A stretch of DNA of 64,000 bases from Pseudonocardia xinjiangensis (GCF_012911925.1 NZ_JAAXKY010000003.1:1-64000); one strand, 5' to 3'; shown: positions 51,699 through 60,545, counted from the first letter of the stretch. Notes: generated from the sequence alone by a model not told the origin. Numbers and translations are program-made.

Positions 51699-52880
51699 TC
51701 AGACCCCCGCGGCCGCGAGTTCGGCGGCCCGGTCGGCCGCGTTGTCCATCGTGTCCACCTGGGTGACCAGCGGGTGGTTCGCCTCGTCGAGGATCCGGCG
51801 GCCCTCGAGCACGTTGTTGCCGTCCAGCCGCACGACCAGCGGCTTCGTCGCGGCGTCACCGAGGATCTTCAGTGCCTCGACGATGCCGTTGGCCACCGCG
51901 TCGCACGCGGTGATCCCGCCGAAGACGTTCACGAACACCGACCGCACGTCCGGATCGCCGAGGATCACGTCCAGCCCGTCGGCCATCACCTGCGCGGAGG
52001 CGCCGCCGCCGATGTCGAGGAAGTTGGCCGGCTTGACGCCGCCGTGCTTCTCACCGGCGTAGGCCACGACGTCGAGCGTGGACATCACCAGCCCGGCGCC
52101 GTTCCCGATGATCCCGACCTGGCCGCCGTCGAGCTTGACGTAGTTGAGGCCCTTGGCCTTCGCCTTCGCCTCGAGCGGGTTCTCGGTGCGCTGGTCGACC
52201 AGGTCGGTGTGGCCGGGGTGGCGGAAGTCGGCGTTCTCGTCGAGGGTGACCTTGCCGTCCAACGCGATGACGGTGCCCTCGGCGTCGGAGATCAGCGGGT
52301 TGACCTCCACCAGCGTGGCGTCCTCCGCCACGAAGGTCTCCCAGAGCTTCGCGATCACCTCTGCGGCGGCGTCGGCCACGTCCAGCGGGAAGCCGGCCTC
52401 GTCGACGATCGCGCGGGCCCGCTCCACGTCGCACCCGATGAGCGGGTCGATGGGCACCTTCGCGAGGGCGTCGGGGCGCTCGGCCGCGAGCTGCTCGATC
52501 TCCATCCCGCCCTCCGCGCTGGCCATGGCCAGGAAGGTGCGGTTGGCCCGGTCGAGCAGGAAGGAGACGTAGTACTCCTGCGTGATCTGTGAGGCCTCGG
52601 CCACCAGCACGCGGTGCACGGTGTGGCCCTTGATGTCCATGCCCAGGATCTCGTGGGCCTTCTCGTTGGCCTCTTCCGGGGTCTTCGCGAGCTTCACGCC
52701 GCCCGCCTTGCCCCGGCCGCCGACCTTCACCTGCGCCTTGATGACGACGGCCCCGCCGATGTCGCGGGCCACCGCCTCGGCTTCCTCCGGCGTGACCGCG
52801 ACGGAGCCGCGGGACACCGGGACGCCGTGAGCCTCGAACAAGTCTTTCGCCTGGTGCTCGTACAGGTCCACCTGCGGCAT
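51699..52880 (-). CDS. sucC: Succinyl-CoA synthetase beta subunit
   Basis: A 393-residue beta subunit with an N-terminal ATP-grasp domain ([20 protein letters not shown]) and a C-terminal domain with [14 protein letters not shown] and [15 protein letters not shown]. With SucD it makes succinyl-CoA from succinate, CoA and ATP or GTP, or the reverse. It is the first gene of a five-gene operon sucC-sucD-hyi-glxR-gcl. The operator at 52911 lies 31 bases upstream of the start and should overlap the promoter. In this operon the pair may supply succinyl-CoA as CoA donor for oxalate activation, which is inference. Confidence 0.93.
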   Translation of the reverse strand: MPQVDLYEHQAKDLFEAHGVPVSRGSVAVTPEEAEAVARDIGGAVVIKAQVKVGGRGKAGGVKLAKTPEEANEKAHEILGMDIKGHTVHRVLVAEASQITQEYYVSFLLDRANRTFLAMASAEGGMEIEQLAAERPDALAKVPIDPLIGCDVERARAIVDEAGFPLDVADAAAEVIAKLWETFVAEDATLVEVNPLISDAEGTVIALDGKVTLDENADFRHPGHTDLVDQRTENPLEAKAKAKGLNYVKLDGGQVGIIGNGAGLVMSTLDVVAYAGEKHGGVKPANFLDIGGGASAQVMADGLDVILGDPDVRSVFVNVFGGITACDAVANGIVEALKILGDAATKPLVVRLDGNNVLEGRRILDEANHPLVTQVDTMDNAADRAAELAAAGV

Positions 52881-52910
52881 CTCCTGTCTGACGACCTCGT
52901 CACGGAGTGG

Positions 52911-52928
52911 TCGACTGTATGCAGTATG
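52911..52928. promoter_or_regulatory. GntR-type operator, site O4
   Basis: TCGACTGTATGCAGTATG matches the consensus fully in its right 12 bases and partly on the left. It lies 31 bases before the sucC start, on the left side of the gap between sucC and the second antiporter. Confidence 0.72.
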
Positions 52929-52975
52929 GAACGAGTTTGTCCAGGGGCCTTGTGTTCTAGCTCACTGCCGCGCAT

Positions 52976-52993
52976 TATTTGGCATACAGTATG
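52976..52993. promoter_or_regulatory. GntR-type operator, site O5
   Basis: TATTTGGCATACAGTATG fits the consensus in its right 12 bases; the inner CATACAGTATG is itself a palindrome. It touches the ribosome binding site (GGAGGGAG) of the second antiporter gene. The O4 and O5 centres are 65 bp apart. Confidence 0.7.
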
Positions 52994-53005
52994 GAGGGAG
53001 CAGTC

Positions 53006-54397
53006 ATGGGTGAGCCGGAAGGCGATGCCGCCTACCAGGAGGTCCGCGACTGGTACGGCCGCAGGTACCGCGTCGGAGAGGACCCCGTGGCACTGATCGG
53101 GCGCCCCCGATCGTCGATGCTGCGGCTGGCCTGGATCCCGATGGCAGCGGTCGGAGTGCTCCAGTACGGCTACGGGGCCGCGGTCCCGGCGCTGATGGCG
53201 CGCAACGGCTGGGGCCTCGCCGGAGCCTTCTGGCTACTCGCGGTCTGGACCGTGTTCCAGGCCGGCGTCGGTTTCCCGACCGCCTACCTCCGTGAGCGCC
53301 GTCGCCTGGGCCCGCGTGCCGTGATGATCACCGGTGCCGCGTTGAGTGCGCTGGGACTCGTCTCGCTCGCCCACAGCACCAGTCTGCTCGGCGCGCTGCT
53401 GGGCTACTCGGTACTGGGAGGCACCGGCGCGGGCCTCGTCTACGCGGCCTGCACCTCCACCGTGGCCAAGTGGTACCCGGAGCGCATGGCCTCCCGCGTC
53501 AGCAGGGTGACCGGAGCGTTCGCCTACGGTTCGGTGCCCTTCGTCGTGGCCGCGGTCATCGGGCTCGACGCCGCCAACCTCACGCCGGTCCTCGACGTGG
53601 CAGCGGTGGCGCTGTTCCTCCTGGTGGCAGGCACCGGGATGTACTTCAGGGACCCGCCGGCGCGCTGGTGGCCCGCCGAGGTCGACCCGCGGGCATGGGG
53701 ACTCGGCCACATCGGCAACCCCGGGCGGCGGAAGAACCCTCCGGCGATCCGCGAGTACTCGGCCCTGCAGGCGATCCGCACCCGGGTCATGACCGTGATG
53801 TACGCGATCCTCATCGGCGCGGGCGCGGTCTCGTTGTTCAACGCCGCGTTCGTGGTGGTCTTCGCCTCCGGCTTCGCCGCGGGAGCCGGTGTGGTCGCTC
53901 TCGCGGCCGGTGTTCTCGCCGGGGTGAACGGGGCCAGCCGCGCGGTGTCCGTCGGGATCTCCGACCGGCTCGGCCGCTGCCCGACGCTCACCGTCGTGCT
54001 GCTGGTGCAAGCCGTGGCGCAGCTGCTGTTCGCGCTCTCGGCGAGCACCGGCTCCACCGTCGCGATGGTGCTGGCAGCGGCGCTGGCCGGGCTGGGCGGC
54101 GGCGGCTTCTACCCGCTGTTCGCCAGCATCGCCAGGGAGTACTTCGGCGAGCAGAGCGCCTTCGAGGTGCACGGCCTCGTCTACAGCGCCAAGGCCGGGG
54201 GCGGGGTGCTCGGTGTGGGACTGGCCGCGCTCGCCGTCACCTCGTGGGGCTTCGCCACCACGTTCCTCGTGGCCGCGTTCGTCTCGCTCGGGTCGGCGTG
54301 GGCGACCGGCGCACTGCAGCGGCCGGGCCTGCCGAGCCTCCTGCCCTCTGCGCGGATCTCGGAGCAGGGTTCAACGCCCTCGCGGTACGCCACCTGA
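53006..54397 (+). CDS. OxlT-type MFS antiporter (copy 2)
   Basis: A 463-residue major facilitator protein, paralogous to the one at 34909: the shared patterns are YGYGAAVPALM, AVWTVFQAGVGFPTAYLRER, GGTGAGLVYAACTSTVAKWY and FRDPPARWWPAEVDPRAWG. Twelve helices are predicted. It differs from copy 1 in several charged residues of the second half, so it may prefer another acid or the opposite exchange. The ATG at 53006 follows GGAGGGAG; the operator lies directly before that. It is divergent from the sucCD-hyi-glxR-gcl operon. Either oxalate uptake or export of a product such as formate or glyoxylate could fit. Confidence 0.85.
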   Translation: MGEPEGDAAYQEVRDWYGRRYRVGEDPVALIGRPRSSMLRLAWIPMAAVGVLQYGYGAAVPALMARNGWGLAGAFWLLAVWTVFQAGVGFPTAYLRERRRLGPRAVMITGAALSALGLVSLAHSTSLLGALLGYSVLGGTGAGLVYAACTSTVAKWYPERMASRVSRVTGAFAYGSVPFVVAAVIGLDAANLTPVLDVAAVALFLLVAGTGMYFRDPPARWWPAEVDPRAWGLGHIGNPGRRKNPPAIREYSALQAIRTRVMTVMYAILIGAGAVSLFNAAFVVVFASGFAAGAGVVALAAGVLAGVNGASRAVSVGISDRLGRCPTLTVVLLVQAVAQLLFALSASTGSTVAMVLAAALAGLGGGGFYPLFASIAREYFGEQSAFEVHGLVYSAKAGGGVLGVGLAALAVTSWGFATTFLVAAFVSLGSAWATGALQRPGLPSLLPSARISEQGSTPSRYAT

Positions 54398-54412
54398 GCC
54401 GCTCCCCCTCCA

Positions 54413-54456
54413 TCCATCCCTGGGCCGCTCCGCCGGTGGAGCTGTCCAGGGATGGA
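54413..54456 (+). terminator. Terminator hairpin of antiporter copy 2
   Basis: Perfect 11-bp stem TCCATCCCTGG / CCAGGGATGGA with an inner CTCC / GGAG stem, 16 bases past the stop. Confidence 0.75.
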
Positions 54457-54468
54457 CCCCGTGCCGTG

Positions 54469-54669
54469 TCAGGAGGCGCGGGAGTAGGGGCCCTCGGCCG
54501 CAGGAACCGTCTCGGTCGAGGGACGGATCGGCTGGACGTCGGCGCCGTGGGTCCGCTGGGCCCGCAGTGCGGCGTCCAGGCCGAGCCCGAGCGCCCGGCC
54601 GTCGGCGTTGAAGCCTCGCGGCATGGTGGACAGGGCGCGCACAACCTTGCGCATCGTTCGCATTCTCAT
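54469..54669 (-). CDS. Small hypothetical protein, 66 residues
   Basis: A short gene of very strong actinobacterial codon use (nearly every third base is G or C). The product begins MRMRTMRKVVRALSTMPRGF and ends with a Pro/Ser-rich stretch; it is basic at the front and has no membrane segment. GAGG lies just before the ATG at 54669. I recognise no family. It stands between the second antiporter and the GntR gene, 260 bases downstream of the latter, and converges on the antiporter terminator. Confidence 0.55.
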   Translation of the reverse strand: MRMRTMRKVVRALSTMPRGFNADGRALGLGLDAALRAQRTHGADVQPIRPSTETVPAAEGPYSRAS

Positions 54670-54927
54670 CACCTCGTGTAGATGGTCTTCCCGATCCGTG
54701 CGCCGGTATGCATGCCGGCGCACGGCTGCGCCGTCTGTAGGCGTGGTGGAAGCAGCAGCGCGCGGCGCTGCGCGTTCAGGGGGTGTTCCCGGGGTCGCTC
54801 GGCAGCGCGTGCGGCAACGGTGCGGCGTGCGAGAAGTGACACGGGACGTCGACGTCGACGTGAAGGCAGTCGTCGTCGACCGGGGAGCCCGTCGGCGTCG
54901 ACGGGAGAGGGTGTGGTGCGGGTCGGG

Positions 54928-55662
54928 CTAGGGCTGGCGGGCCGTGACCGGCCGCGCGGGTGTGCCGGCGTCAGCGCCGGACTTGTCCTGCTGCTCGAGG
55001 TACGACACGCGCGTGTGCTCGGTGTGCGCGTGCATCACCTCGGCGGCGCGGTCGGCGTTGCCCGCCGCGATCGCGTCGATCAGCGCCGAGTGCTCGCTCC
55101 AGCTCTGCGCGCCGCGGTGCCGGGCCACGGGGGTGTAGTACCAGCGCACCCGCCGGTCGACCTGGCTGGCGAGCTCGACCAGCACGTCGTTGCGGGAGAG
55201 CCGCATGACCGTGGCGTGCAGCTCGGCGTTGAGGGCGACCATCGTGGCGACGTCCTCGGCCTCCAGCGCCGCGAAGCCCTGACGGCAGAGGTCGCGCAGG
55301 TGGGTGATGCCCTCCTCCGTGACGTGCTGGGCGGCCAGGCGTGCCGACTCCGTCTCCAGGAGCCTGCGCACGGCCAGCAGCTGGTCGGCCTCCTCGACGG
55401 TGGGGGTGTGGACGTACGCACCCAGCCCCGGGCGCAGGTCCACCCATCCGTCGTTCTTCAGCCACTGCAGAGCCTCCCGGACCGGCTGGCGGGAGACGCC
55501 GAGCATCACCGCTAGCTCGCTCTCCACCAGGTGCTGACCTGGCTGGAGGTTCCGGCTGACGATCATGTCCAGGATCGCGTTGTATACGCTCTCGCGGAGC
55601 GGGACCGGCCGGGCGATACGGCGTGCGCCGGCGGCCTCGTGTTGCGTCTCGGACAATGACAT
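54928..55662 (-). CDS. FadR-type GntR transcriptional regulator, likely oxalate regulator
   Basis: A 244-residue regulator. The winged helix lies at about residues 22-80 (LRESVYNAILDMIVSRNLQP, ESELAVMLGVSRQPVREALQ), and the C-terminal FCD ligand domain at about 90-220 has Asp and His metal residues in ALNAELHATVMRLS and EHSALIDAIAAGN. FCD-type GntR proteins usually sense small carboxylic acids through a bound metal. It is the only regulator in the oxalate region, so it is the likely reader of the five CATAC...GTATG sites. No full copy of that site lies before its own gene; a different 20-bp palindrome does. The open frame upstream of 55662 is not coding. Confidence 0.9.
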   Translation of the reverse strand: MSLSETQHEAAGARRIARPVPLRESVYNAILDMIVSRNLQPGQHLVESELAVMLGVSRQPVREALQWLKNDGWVDLRPGLGAYVHTPTVEEADQLLAVRRLLETESARLAAQHVTEEGITHLRDLCRQGFAALEAEDVATMVALNAELHATVMRLSRNDVLVELASQVDRRVRWYYTPVARHRGAQSWSEHSALIDAIAAGNADRAAEVMHAHTEHTRVSYLEQQDKSGADAGTPARPVTARQP

Positions 55663-55741
55663 CGTGGACTCCAGGTGGGGCGGCGGGTCGATCCAGCTCC
55701 CTTCCGGGGACACTCCTGTCTGGTCGACTGCCCACAGCATA

Positions 55742-55761
55742 CAAAGTGCCGTGGCACTTTG
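55742..55761. promoter_or_regulatory. Perfect 20-bp palindrome between gntR and arfB
   Basis: CAAAGTGCCGTGGCACTTTG has nine-base perfect arms around GT. It is 80 bases before the GntR start and 104 before arfB. It is preceded by GCATAC, half of the oxalate operator. It could be an operator for autoregulation or for another regulator. Confidence 0.6.
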
Positions 55762-55864
55762 TCGCAGTACCGGGCGGTGAACCTCCTCACGCCTTCCGCC
55801 CGGTCTGTCCGTTCTGTCCGTGTGAGGGTCCTCGGGACCCCGCGCACTGCGGCATGCTGGCCGT

Positions 55865-56293
55865 GTGGCCGATGGTGATCTGCCGGTGCGGGGACGGCTG
55901 GTACTGCCCGAACGGGAGCTGCACTGGCGGTTCTCCCGTGCTTCCGGCCCTGGTGGACAGGGTGTGAACACCACCGACTCGCGGGTGGAGCTGTCGTTCG
56001 ACGTGGCCGGGTCGCCCTCGATCCCCGAGTCGCTGCGGGAGCGGGCACTCGACAGGCTCGCGGGCCGGCTCGTCGACGGGGTCCTGACGGTGGTGTCATC
56101 CGAACAGCGCAGCCAGCTGCGCAACCGGGAGACCGCGCGGGAGCGCCTGGCGGAGATCCTGCGCTCGGCCACGGCGCCCGACCCGCCCCGGCGCAGGCCC
56201 ACCCGGCCGACGGCCGGGGCCAAGCGGCGGCGGCTGGACGCCAAGACCCGGCGCGGCGCGGTCAAGCGCCTGCGCGGCCGTCCCGACGAGTGA
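55865..56293 (+). CDS. arfB: ArfB (YaeJ)-type peptidyl-tRNA hydrolase
   Basis: Rescues ribosomes stalled without a stop codon by releasing the nascent chain. A 142-residue protein with the release-factor GGQ motif at 30-32 (ASGPGGQGVNTTDSRVEL) and a basic C-terminal tail (KRRRLDAKTRRGAVKRLRGR) that enters the empty mRNA channel. No codon-recognition domain is present, as expected for ArfB. GTG start at 55865. A short gap and no clear terminator separate it from the next genes. Confidence 0.93.
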   Translation: MADGDLPVRGRLVLPERELHWRFSRASGPGGQGVNTTDSRVELSFDVAGSPSIPESLRERALDRLAGRLVDGVLTVVSSEQRSQLRNRETARERLAEILRSATAPDPPRRRPTRPTAGAKRRRLDAKTRRGAVKRLRGRPDE

Positions 56294-56470
56294 CGGCGCC
56301 CGCGGGGACCTCCATCGGTGGGCGGGACGCCGGCGAGGCCGGGAACACGCCTTACCCGACCGGTGAAGGGCGCGGCGCGCCGCGCTCCTGAGCGGGCACC
56401 GGCCTCGTGACCGTGGAAGGATGGCCAACCGATCACCGACAAGCCGAGCAGCACGTGCAGGAGGACCGCG

Positions 56471-56989
56471 GTGGCCAGCCCGACCAGCTCAAGTGGCGCG
56501 GAGGTTCCGCCCGTGCTGCCCTCGATCCCGCTATCGCGGGAGCCCGTCAAGCCGGCGGGAGAGCAGTCGATCGGTGCTCTCGTCCGTGAGGCCACGGCCC
56601 AGGTCTCCACCCTCGTGCGGGCCGAGGTGGAGCTGGCCCGCGCCGAGGTGACGTCCGAGGTGAAGAAGGGCCTGCAGGGCAGTGTCTTCTTCATCGTCGC
56701 GCTGACGGTCCTGCTCTTCAGCCTGTTCTTCGCCTTCTTCGCGCTCGGCGAGCTGCTCGCGCTGTGGCTCAACCGGGCCGCCGCGTTCGGCATCGTCTTC
56801 GGGATCATGCTCATCGTCGCCGGGCTCTTCGGGCTGCTGGGCTACCTGCGGGTCCGCCGCATCCGCAAGCCGGAGCGCACGATCTCCAGCCTGAAGGAGT
56901 CGGCGCAGGTCCTGTCCCACCGCGGCCGGGGCGAACCGGACGGCGCGGCGCACGAGCTGAACGGCCGGCCCGCGTCGCCCGCGCGCTGA
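56471..56989 (+). CDS. DUF1469 (phage-holin-III-like) membrane protein
   Basis: A 172-residue protein with an amphipathic helix (about 34-70: IGALVREATAQVSTLVRAEV, then ELARAEVTSEVKKG) followed by two transmembrane helices. This is the DUF1469 pattern, called putative actinobacterial holin-X/III. It is common in actinobacterial chromosomes and unlikely to be a phage gene; its role is unknown. GTG start with GGAGG eight bases upstream. The stop is five bases before the next gene, so the two form an operon. Confidence 0.85.
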   Translation: MASPTSSSGAEVPPVLPSIPLSREPVKPAGEQSIGALVREATAQVSTLVRAEVELARAEVTSEVKKGLQGSVFFIVALTVLLFSLFFAFFALGELLALWLNRAAAFGIVFGIMLIVAGLFGLLGYLRVRRIRKPERTISSLKESAQVLSHRGRGEPDGAAHELNGRPASPAR

Positions 56990-56994
56990 CCGGA

Positions 56995-57927
56995 GTGCGC
57001 AGGGCGGGGCCGGACCCGTCGTCGGTCCGGCTGTCCGGTCCCTGGACGCACCGTGCCGTCTCGGCCAACGGCATCCGCCTGCACGTCGCCGAGTGCGACG
57101 GCGGCGGCCCGCTGGTCGTACTGCTGCACGGCTTCCCCGAGTTCTGGTGGTCGTGGCGCCACCAGCTCGGCCACCTCGCCGAGCTCGGCTTCCGTGCGGT
57201 CGCCGTCGACCTTCGCGGCTACGGCGACTCCGACAAGCCCCCGCGCGGGTACGACCTGTGGACACTGGCCGGTGACATCGCCGGCCTGGTCCGGGCGCTC
57301 GGCGAGTCCCGCGCGCACCTCGTCGGGCACGACTGGGGCGGGCTCATCGCCTGGACGGTCGCCGCGCTGCACCCGCGGCTCGTGCGCTCGCTGGCCGTGG
57401 TGGGCGCTCCCCACCCGCTGGCGGTGCGCGCAGCGGTGGTGCGCGACCCCCGCGGCCAGGGCCGGGCCACCGCCGCCTACGCGCTGGGCTTCCAGCTGCC
57501 GCGCCTGCCCGAACGCTCCCTGCGGGCCGAGGACGGCGCCCACGTGGCCCGCATCCTGCGCGCCCGGGCCGGGGCGGAGTGGGTGGCGTCGCCCGACTTC
57601 GCCGAGGCGGCGGCGTGCTACCGGCACGCGATCCAGGTGCCCGGGGTCGTGCACTCCGCCATGGAGTACTACCGCTGGGCCCTGCGGTCGCAGTTCCGCG
57701 CCGAGGGCAGGCGCTTCGCCGCCGCCGTAGCGCGGTCCACCGCCGTTCCGGTGCTGCAGATCCACGGTGCGCAGGACCCGTGCATGCTCGTCCGCACCGC
57801 CGCGGCGTCGCAGCGGTGGATCGGTGCCGACCACCGGCTGCACGTGCTTCCCGCCACCGGCCACTTCCCGCACGAGGAACGGCCGGGGGAGACGAACGCC
57901 CTGCTCGCCGGTTTCCTGGTCACCTGA
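56995..57927 (+). CDS. Alpha/beta hydrolase, epoxide-hydrolase-like
   Basis: A 310-residue cytoplasmic hydrolase. The oxyanion motif is LLHGFPEFWWSWRHQL, the nucleophile Asp is in VGHDWGGLIAW, the late acid in IHGAQDPCMLV, and the catalytic His in TGHFPHEERP. The HGFPE start and the Asp nucleophile point to epoxide hydrolase or haloalkane dehalogenase chemistry rather than an esterase. A cap with YYRWALRSQF supplies a Tyr, which favours epoxide hydrolase. The GTG at 56995 is chosen because it follows the upstream stop by five bases; the open frame before it overlaps the DUF1469 gene. Confidence 0.88.
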   Translation: MRRAGPDPSSVRLSGPWTHRAVSANGIRLHVAECDGGGPLVVLLHGFPEFWWSWRHQLGHLAELGFRAVAVDLRGYGDSDKPPRGYDLWTLAGDIAGLVRALGESRAHLVGHDWGGLIAWTVAALHPRLVRSLAVVGAPHPLAVRAAVVRDPRGQGRATAAYALGFQLPRLPERSLRAEDGAHVARILRARAGAEWVASPDFAEAAACYRHAIQVPGVVHSAMEYYRWALRSQFRAEGRRFAAAVARSTAVPVLQIHGAQDPCMLVRTAAASQRWIGADHRLHVLPATGHFPHEERPGETNALLAGFLVT

Positions 57928-57950
57928 GCCCCGGCCCGGGCGCGGGGATC

Positions 57951-57985
57951 GGGCGACTCGCCCACGGAAAGCGGGCGTCTCGCGG
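57951..57985. repeat. Intergenic copy of the GGGCGACTCGC repeat family
   Basis: GGGCGACTCGCCCACGG and, after six bases, GCGGGCGTCTCGCGGGG lie between two converging genes. The core is the reverse complement of that at 1-57 and equals part of 4991-5006. Confidence 0.5.
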
Positions 57986-57999
57986 GGTGGGTTCGGGGG

Positions 58000-59103
58000 T
58001 TACAGGGCGGCGCGGGCCGTCACGGCGGTGTCCGGGTTGTCCGCGAAGAGTCCGTCGATGCCCGCGGCGAAGAACACCGCGTACTCGGCGAACACGTTGC
58101 CGTAGTCGGCGGGGAACCCGGCGCTGCGCAGGTTCGCCGGCAGGAACTCGTTCTCGTTGCGGAACGTGTACGGGTGCACCAGCAGGTCCACGGCGTGCGC
58201 GGTGGCGACGAGCGGGGTGGGGTCGCCGAGGGTGCCGTCGGCGTTGCGGGCGACCACCATGTCCTTGTCGGGCCCGATGCCGTCGGCATACGACGCGATG
58301 TGCTCCAGGCCGGCGGGTGTCACGAGGTCGGCGTACGTGCGGGGGTCGCCCACCGCCGCGAGGTCGGCCGGTGCGCCCTCGGTGTCCAGCAGCTGCACCA
58401 GCGGCACGTTCAGCTCGCCACTGAGCTGCCGCAGGTTCGTGGTCTCGAAGGACTGCACGAACACCGGCGCTCCTCGCCGGTTGAGACCGGCCCGGTCCAG
58501 CGCGGCGACGAGCGGCTGCTCCAGCGGGCACCCGATCGAGGCGAAGTAGCTGGGGTGCTTGGTCTCCGGGTAGATGCCGATCACCCGGCCGAGCTCCGCG
58601 GAAAGACGCTCCCGCAGCGCCAGGATCTCGTCGAACGTCGGGATCTCGAACCACCCGTCGTAGATCGTGTTCTCCTGGCGGACACCCGGGATCCGCTCCT
58701 TCGCCCGCAGGGTCTTGAGCTCGGCGAGGGTGAAGTCCTCGGTGAACCACCCGGTGTGCTCCACACCGTCGATGGTCTTGGTGGCCCGGCGGTCGGCGAA
58801 CTCCGGATGGTCGGCGACATCCGTGGTGCGGCTGATCTGCGACTCGTGCCGGGCGACCAGCACCCCGTCGGAGGTGCTCACGAGGTCGGGCTCGATGAAG
58901 TCAGCGCCCATCCTGGCGGCGAGCTCGTAGGAGGCGAGGGTGTGCTCGGGGCGGTAGCCCGATGCGCCACGGTGCCCGATGACGACCACGGTTCGTGTCG
59001 ACGACTCGCGCCCGAGGGTGGGGGCGGTACCCCCGGCGGGGGGAGTGGCGGAGACCACATTGAGGGGAGCGACCGCAGTAATGCCGCGGATGGGCGACGC
59101 CAT
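58000..59103 (-). CDS. Glycerophosphodiester phosphodiesterase (GlpQ type)
   Basis: Splits glycerophosphodiesters into glycerol 3-phosphate and an alcohol. About 367 residues, matching the longer GlpQ-like class. The active site shows IGHRGASGYRPEHTLASYEL (His-Arg, then Glu-His) and FIEPDLVSTSDGVLVARHES (Glu, Asp, His). Calcium-binding Glu lies in IYPETKHPSYF. The ATG at 59103 is preferred; a TTG at 59136 is possible. I see no convincing signal peptide, although GlpQ-like enzymes of this length are often exported. It is divergent from purD. Confidence 0.9.
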   Translation of the reverse strand: MASPIRGITAVAPLNVVSATPPAGGTAPTLGRESSTRTVVVIGHRGASGYRPEHTLASYELAARMGADFIEPDLVSTSDGVLVARHESQISRTTDVADHPEFADRRATKTIDGVEHTGWFTEDFTLAELKTLRAKERIPGVRQENTIYDGWFEIPTFDEILALRERLSAELGRVIGIYPETKHPSYFASIGCPLEQPLVAALDRAGLNRRGAPVFVQSFETTNLRQLSGELNVPLVQLLDTEGAPADLAAVGDPRTYADLVTPAGLEHIASYADGIGPDKDMVVARNADGTLGDPTPLVATAHAVDLLVHPYTFRNENEFLPANLRSAGFPADYGNVFAEYAVFFAAGIDGLFADNPDTAVTARAAL

Positions 59104-59249
59104 GTACGGAAACTGTGCCCCATCTGGGGTAGGCAACAGTCACCAGGAGGTGGCTTGCGTGGGTCGAGCTGATGAACTGCGAACGTGACCGGCGTGCGGG
59201 GCCGGGATCTGCGGGAAGGCCGCCGGTGGGACCGATACGATCCCACGTC

Positions 59250-60545
59250 GTGCGTGTTCTGGTCGTGGGGTCCGGTGCTCGTGAGCACGCCATTGTCCTT
59301 GCCATGGCGCAGGACCCGGGAGTGACGGCGCTGGCCTGCGCCCCGGGCAACGCGGGCACGGCCGCTGTGGCCGAGCAGCGCGGGCTCGACGTGCTGGATC
59401 CGGCCGCAGCCGCGGCGCTGGCCGTCGACTGGAAGGCCGACCTGGTCGTCGTCGGTCCCGAGATGCCGCTCGTCGCCGGGGTCGCCGACGCCGTCCGTGC
59501 CGCGGGCATCGCGTGCTTCGGCCCGAGCGCCGCCGCTTCCCGTATCGAGGGCTCCAAGAGCTTCGCGAAGGACGTGATGGAGGCGGCAGGCGTGTCCACC
59601 GCCGCGTCCGAGATCGTCGACAACCCTGCGCACCTCGACGCCGCGTTGTCCCGGTTCGCCCCGCCGTACGTCGTGAAGGACGACGGGCTGGCGGCGGGCA
59701 AGGGCGTCGTGGTGAGCCCGGACTTCGACACGGCCCGCGCGCACGCCAGCACGCTGCTCGACACCGGGCATCCGGTGCTGCTGGAGGCGTTCCTGGACGG
59801 CCCCGAGGTCTCGCTGTTCTGTCTCGTCGACGGGGAGACGGTGGTGCCGCTGCTGCCGGCACAGGACTTCAAACGCGTCGGTGACGACGACACGGGCCCG
59901 AACACCGGCGGGATGGGCGCCTACACGCCGCTGCCGTGGGCATCGCCCTCGTTGGCCGACGAGCTCGTGGCGAGCATCGTCGCACCGGTCGCGGCGGAGA
60001 TGGTGCGCCGCGGCACTCCGTTCACCGGTCTGCTCTACGCGGGCCTGGCGCTGACGTCGGCGGGGCCGGCGGTGATCGAGTTCAACTGCCGCTTCGGCGA
60101 TCCCGAGACGCAGGTCGTGCTGGCGCTGCTGCGCACCCCGCTCGCGCGCCTGTTGCACGCCACGGCGACCGGTGAGCTGGCGGCGCAGCCTCCGCTGCAG
60201 TGGTCCGAGGGTGCCGCCGTCACGGTGGTGGTGGCCGCGGAGGGCTATCCGGGCCTGCCCCGGCTCGGTGACGTGATCAGCGGAGCGGACGCCGACGGGG
60301 TGCTGCACGGCGGCACCCGCAGGCGGGACGACGGAGCCGTGGTGTCCACGGGGGGCCGCGTGCTGTCGGTGGTCGGCACGGGAGCGGATCTTGTGCTGGC
60401 CCGCGACGATGCCTACCGTCGGCTGGAGAACGTGCACCTCGCGGGCTCCCACCACCGCACCGACATCGCCCTGCGGGCCGCCCGCGGCGAGGTGACGATC
60501 CCTCGTCGCCCCGAGGTTGTCACTCGATCGGGTGATATCCACTAG
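59250..60545 (+). CDS. purD: Phosphoribosylamine-glycine ligase
   Basis: Second step of purine biosynthesis: phosphoribosylamine, glycine and ATP give glycinamide ribonucleotide. A 431-residue ATP-grasp enzyme: [13 protein letters not shown] at the start, [37 protein letters not shown] (ATP lysines), [12 protein letters not shown], and metal ligands in [14 protein letters not shown]. The GTG at 59250 fits homologues. GATACGAT at 59234-59241 could be a -10 element very close to it, so the mRNA may be almost leaderless. No other purine gene is in the window. Confidence 0.96.
   Translation: MRVLVVGSGAREHAIVLAMAQDPGVTALACAPGNAGTAAVAEQRGLDVLDPAAAAALAVDWKADLVVVGPEMPLVAGVADAVRAAGIACFGPSAAASRIEGSKSFAKDVMEAAGVSTAASEIVDNPAHLDAALSRFAPPYVVKDDGLAAGKGVVVSPDFDTARAHASTLLDTGHPVLLEAFLDGPEVSLFCLVDGETVVPLLPAQDFKRVGDDDTGPNTGGMGAYTPLPWASPSLADELVASIVAPVAAEMVRRGTPFTGLLYAGLALTSAGPAVIEFNCRFGDPETQVVLALLRTPLARLLHATATGELAAQPPLQWSEGAAVTVVVAAEGYPGLPRLGDVISGADADGVLHGGTRRRDDGAVVSTGGRVLSVVGTGADLVLARDDAYRRLENVHLAGSHHRTDIALRAARGEVTIPRRPEVVTRSGDIH

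Noticed and set aside
50811-52880. Malate-CoA ligase (MtkAB) instead of SucCD
   Set aside because: Both subunits have the length and motifs of ordinary actinobacterial SucCD, and no serine-cycle gene is present. It cannot be excluded without phylogeny.
56471-56989. Prophage holin
   Set aside because: The holin-like name of the DUF1469 family is misleading. No phage gene lies nearby and the gene is in an ordinary chromosomal operon.
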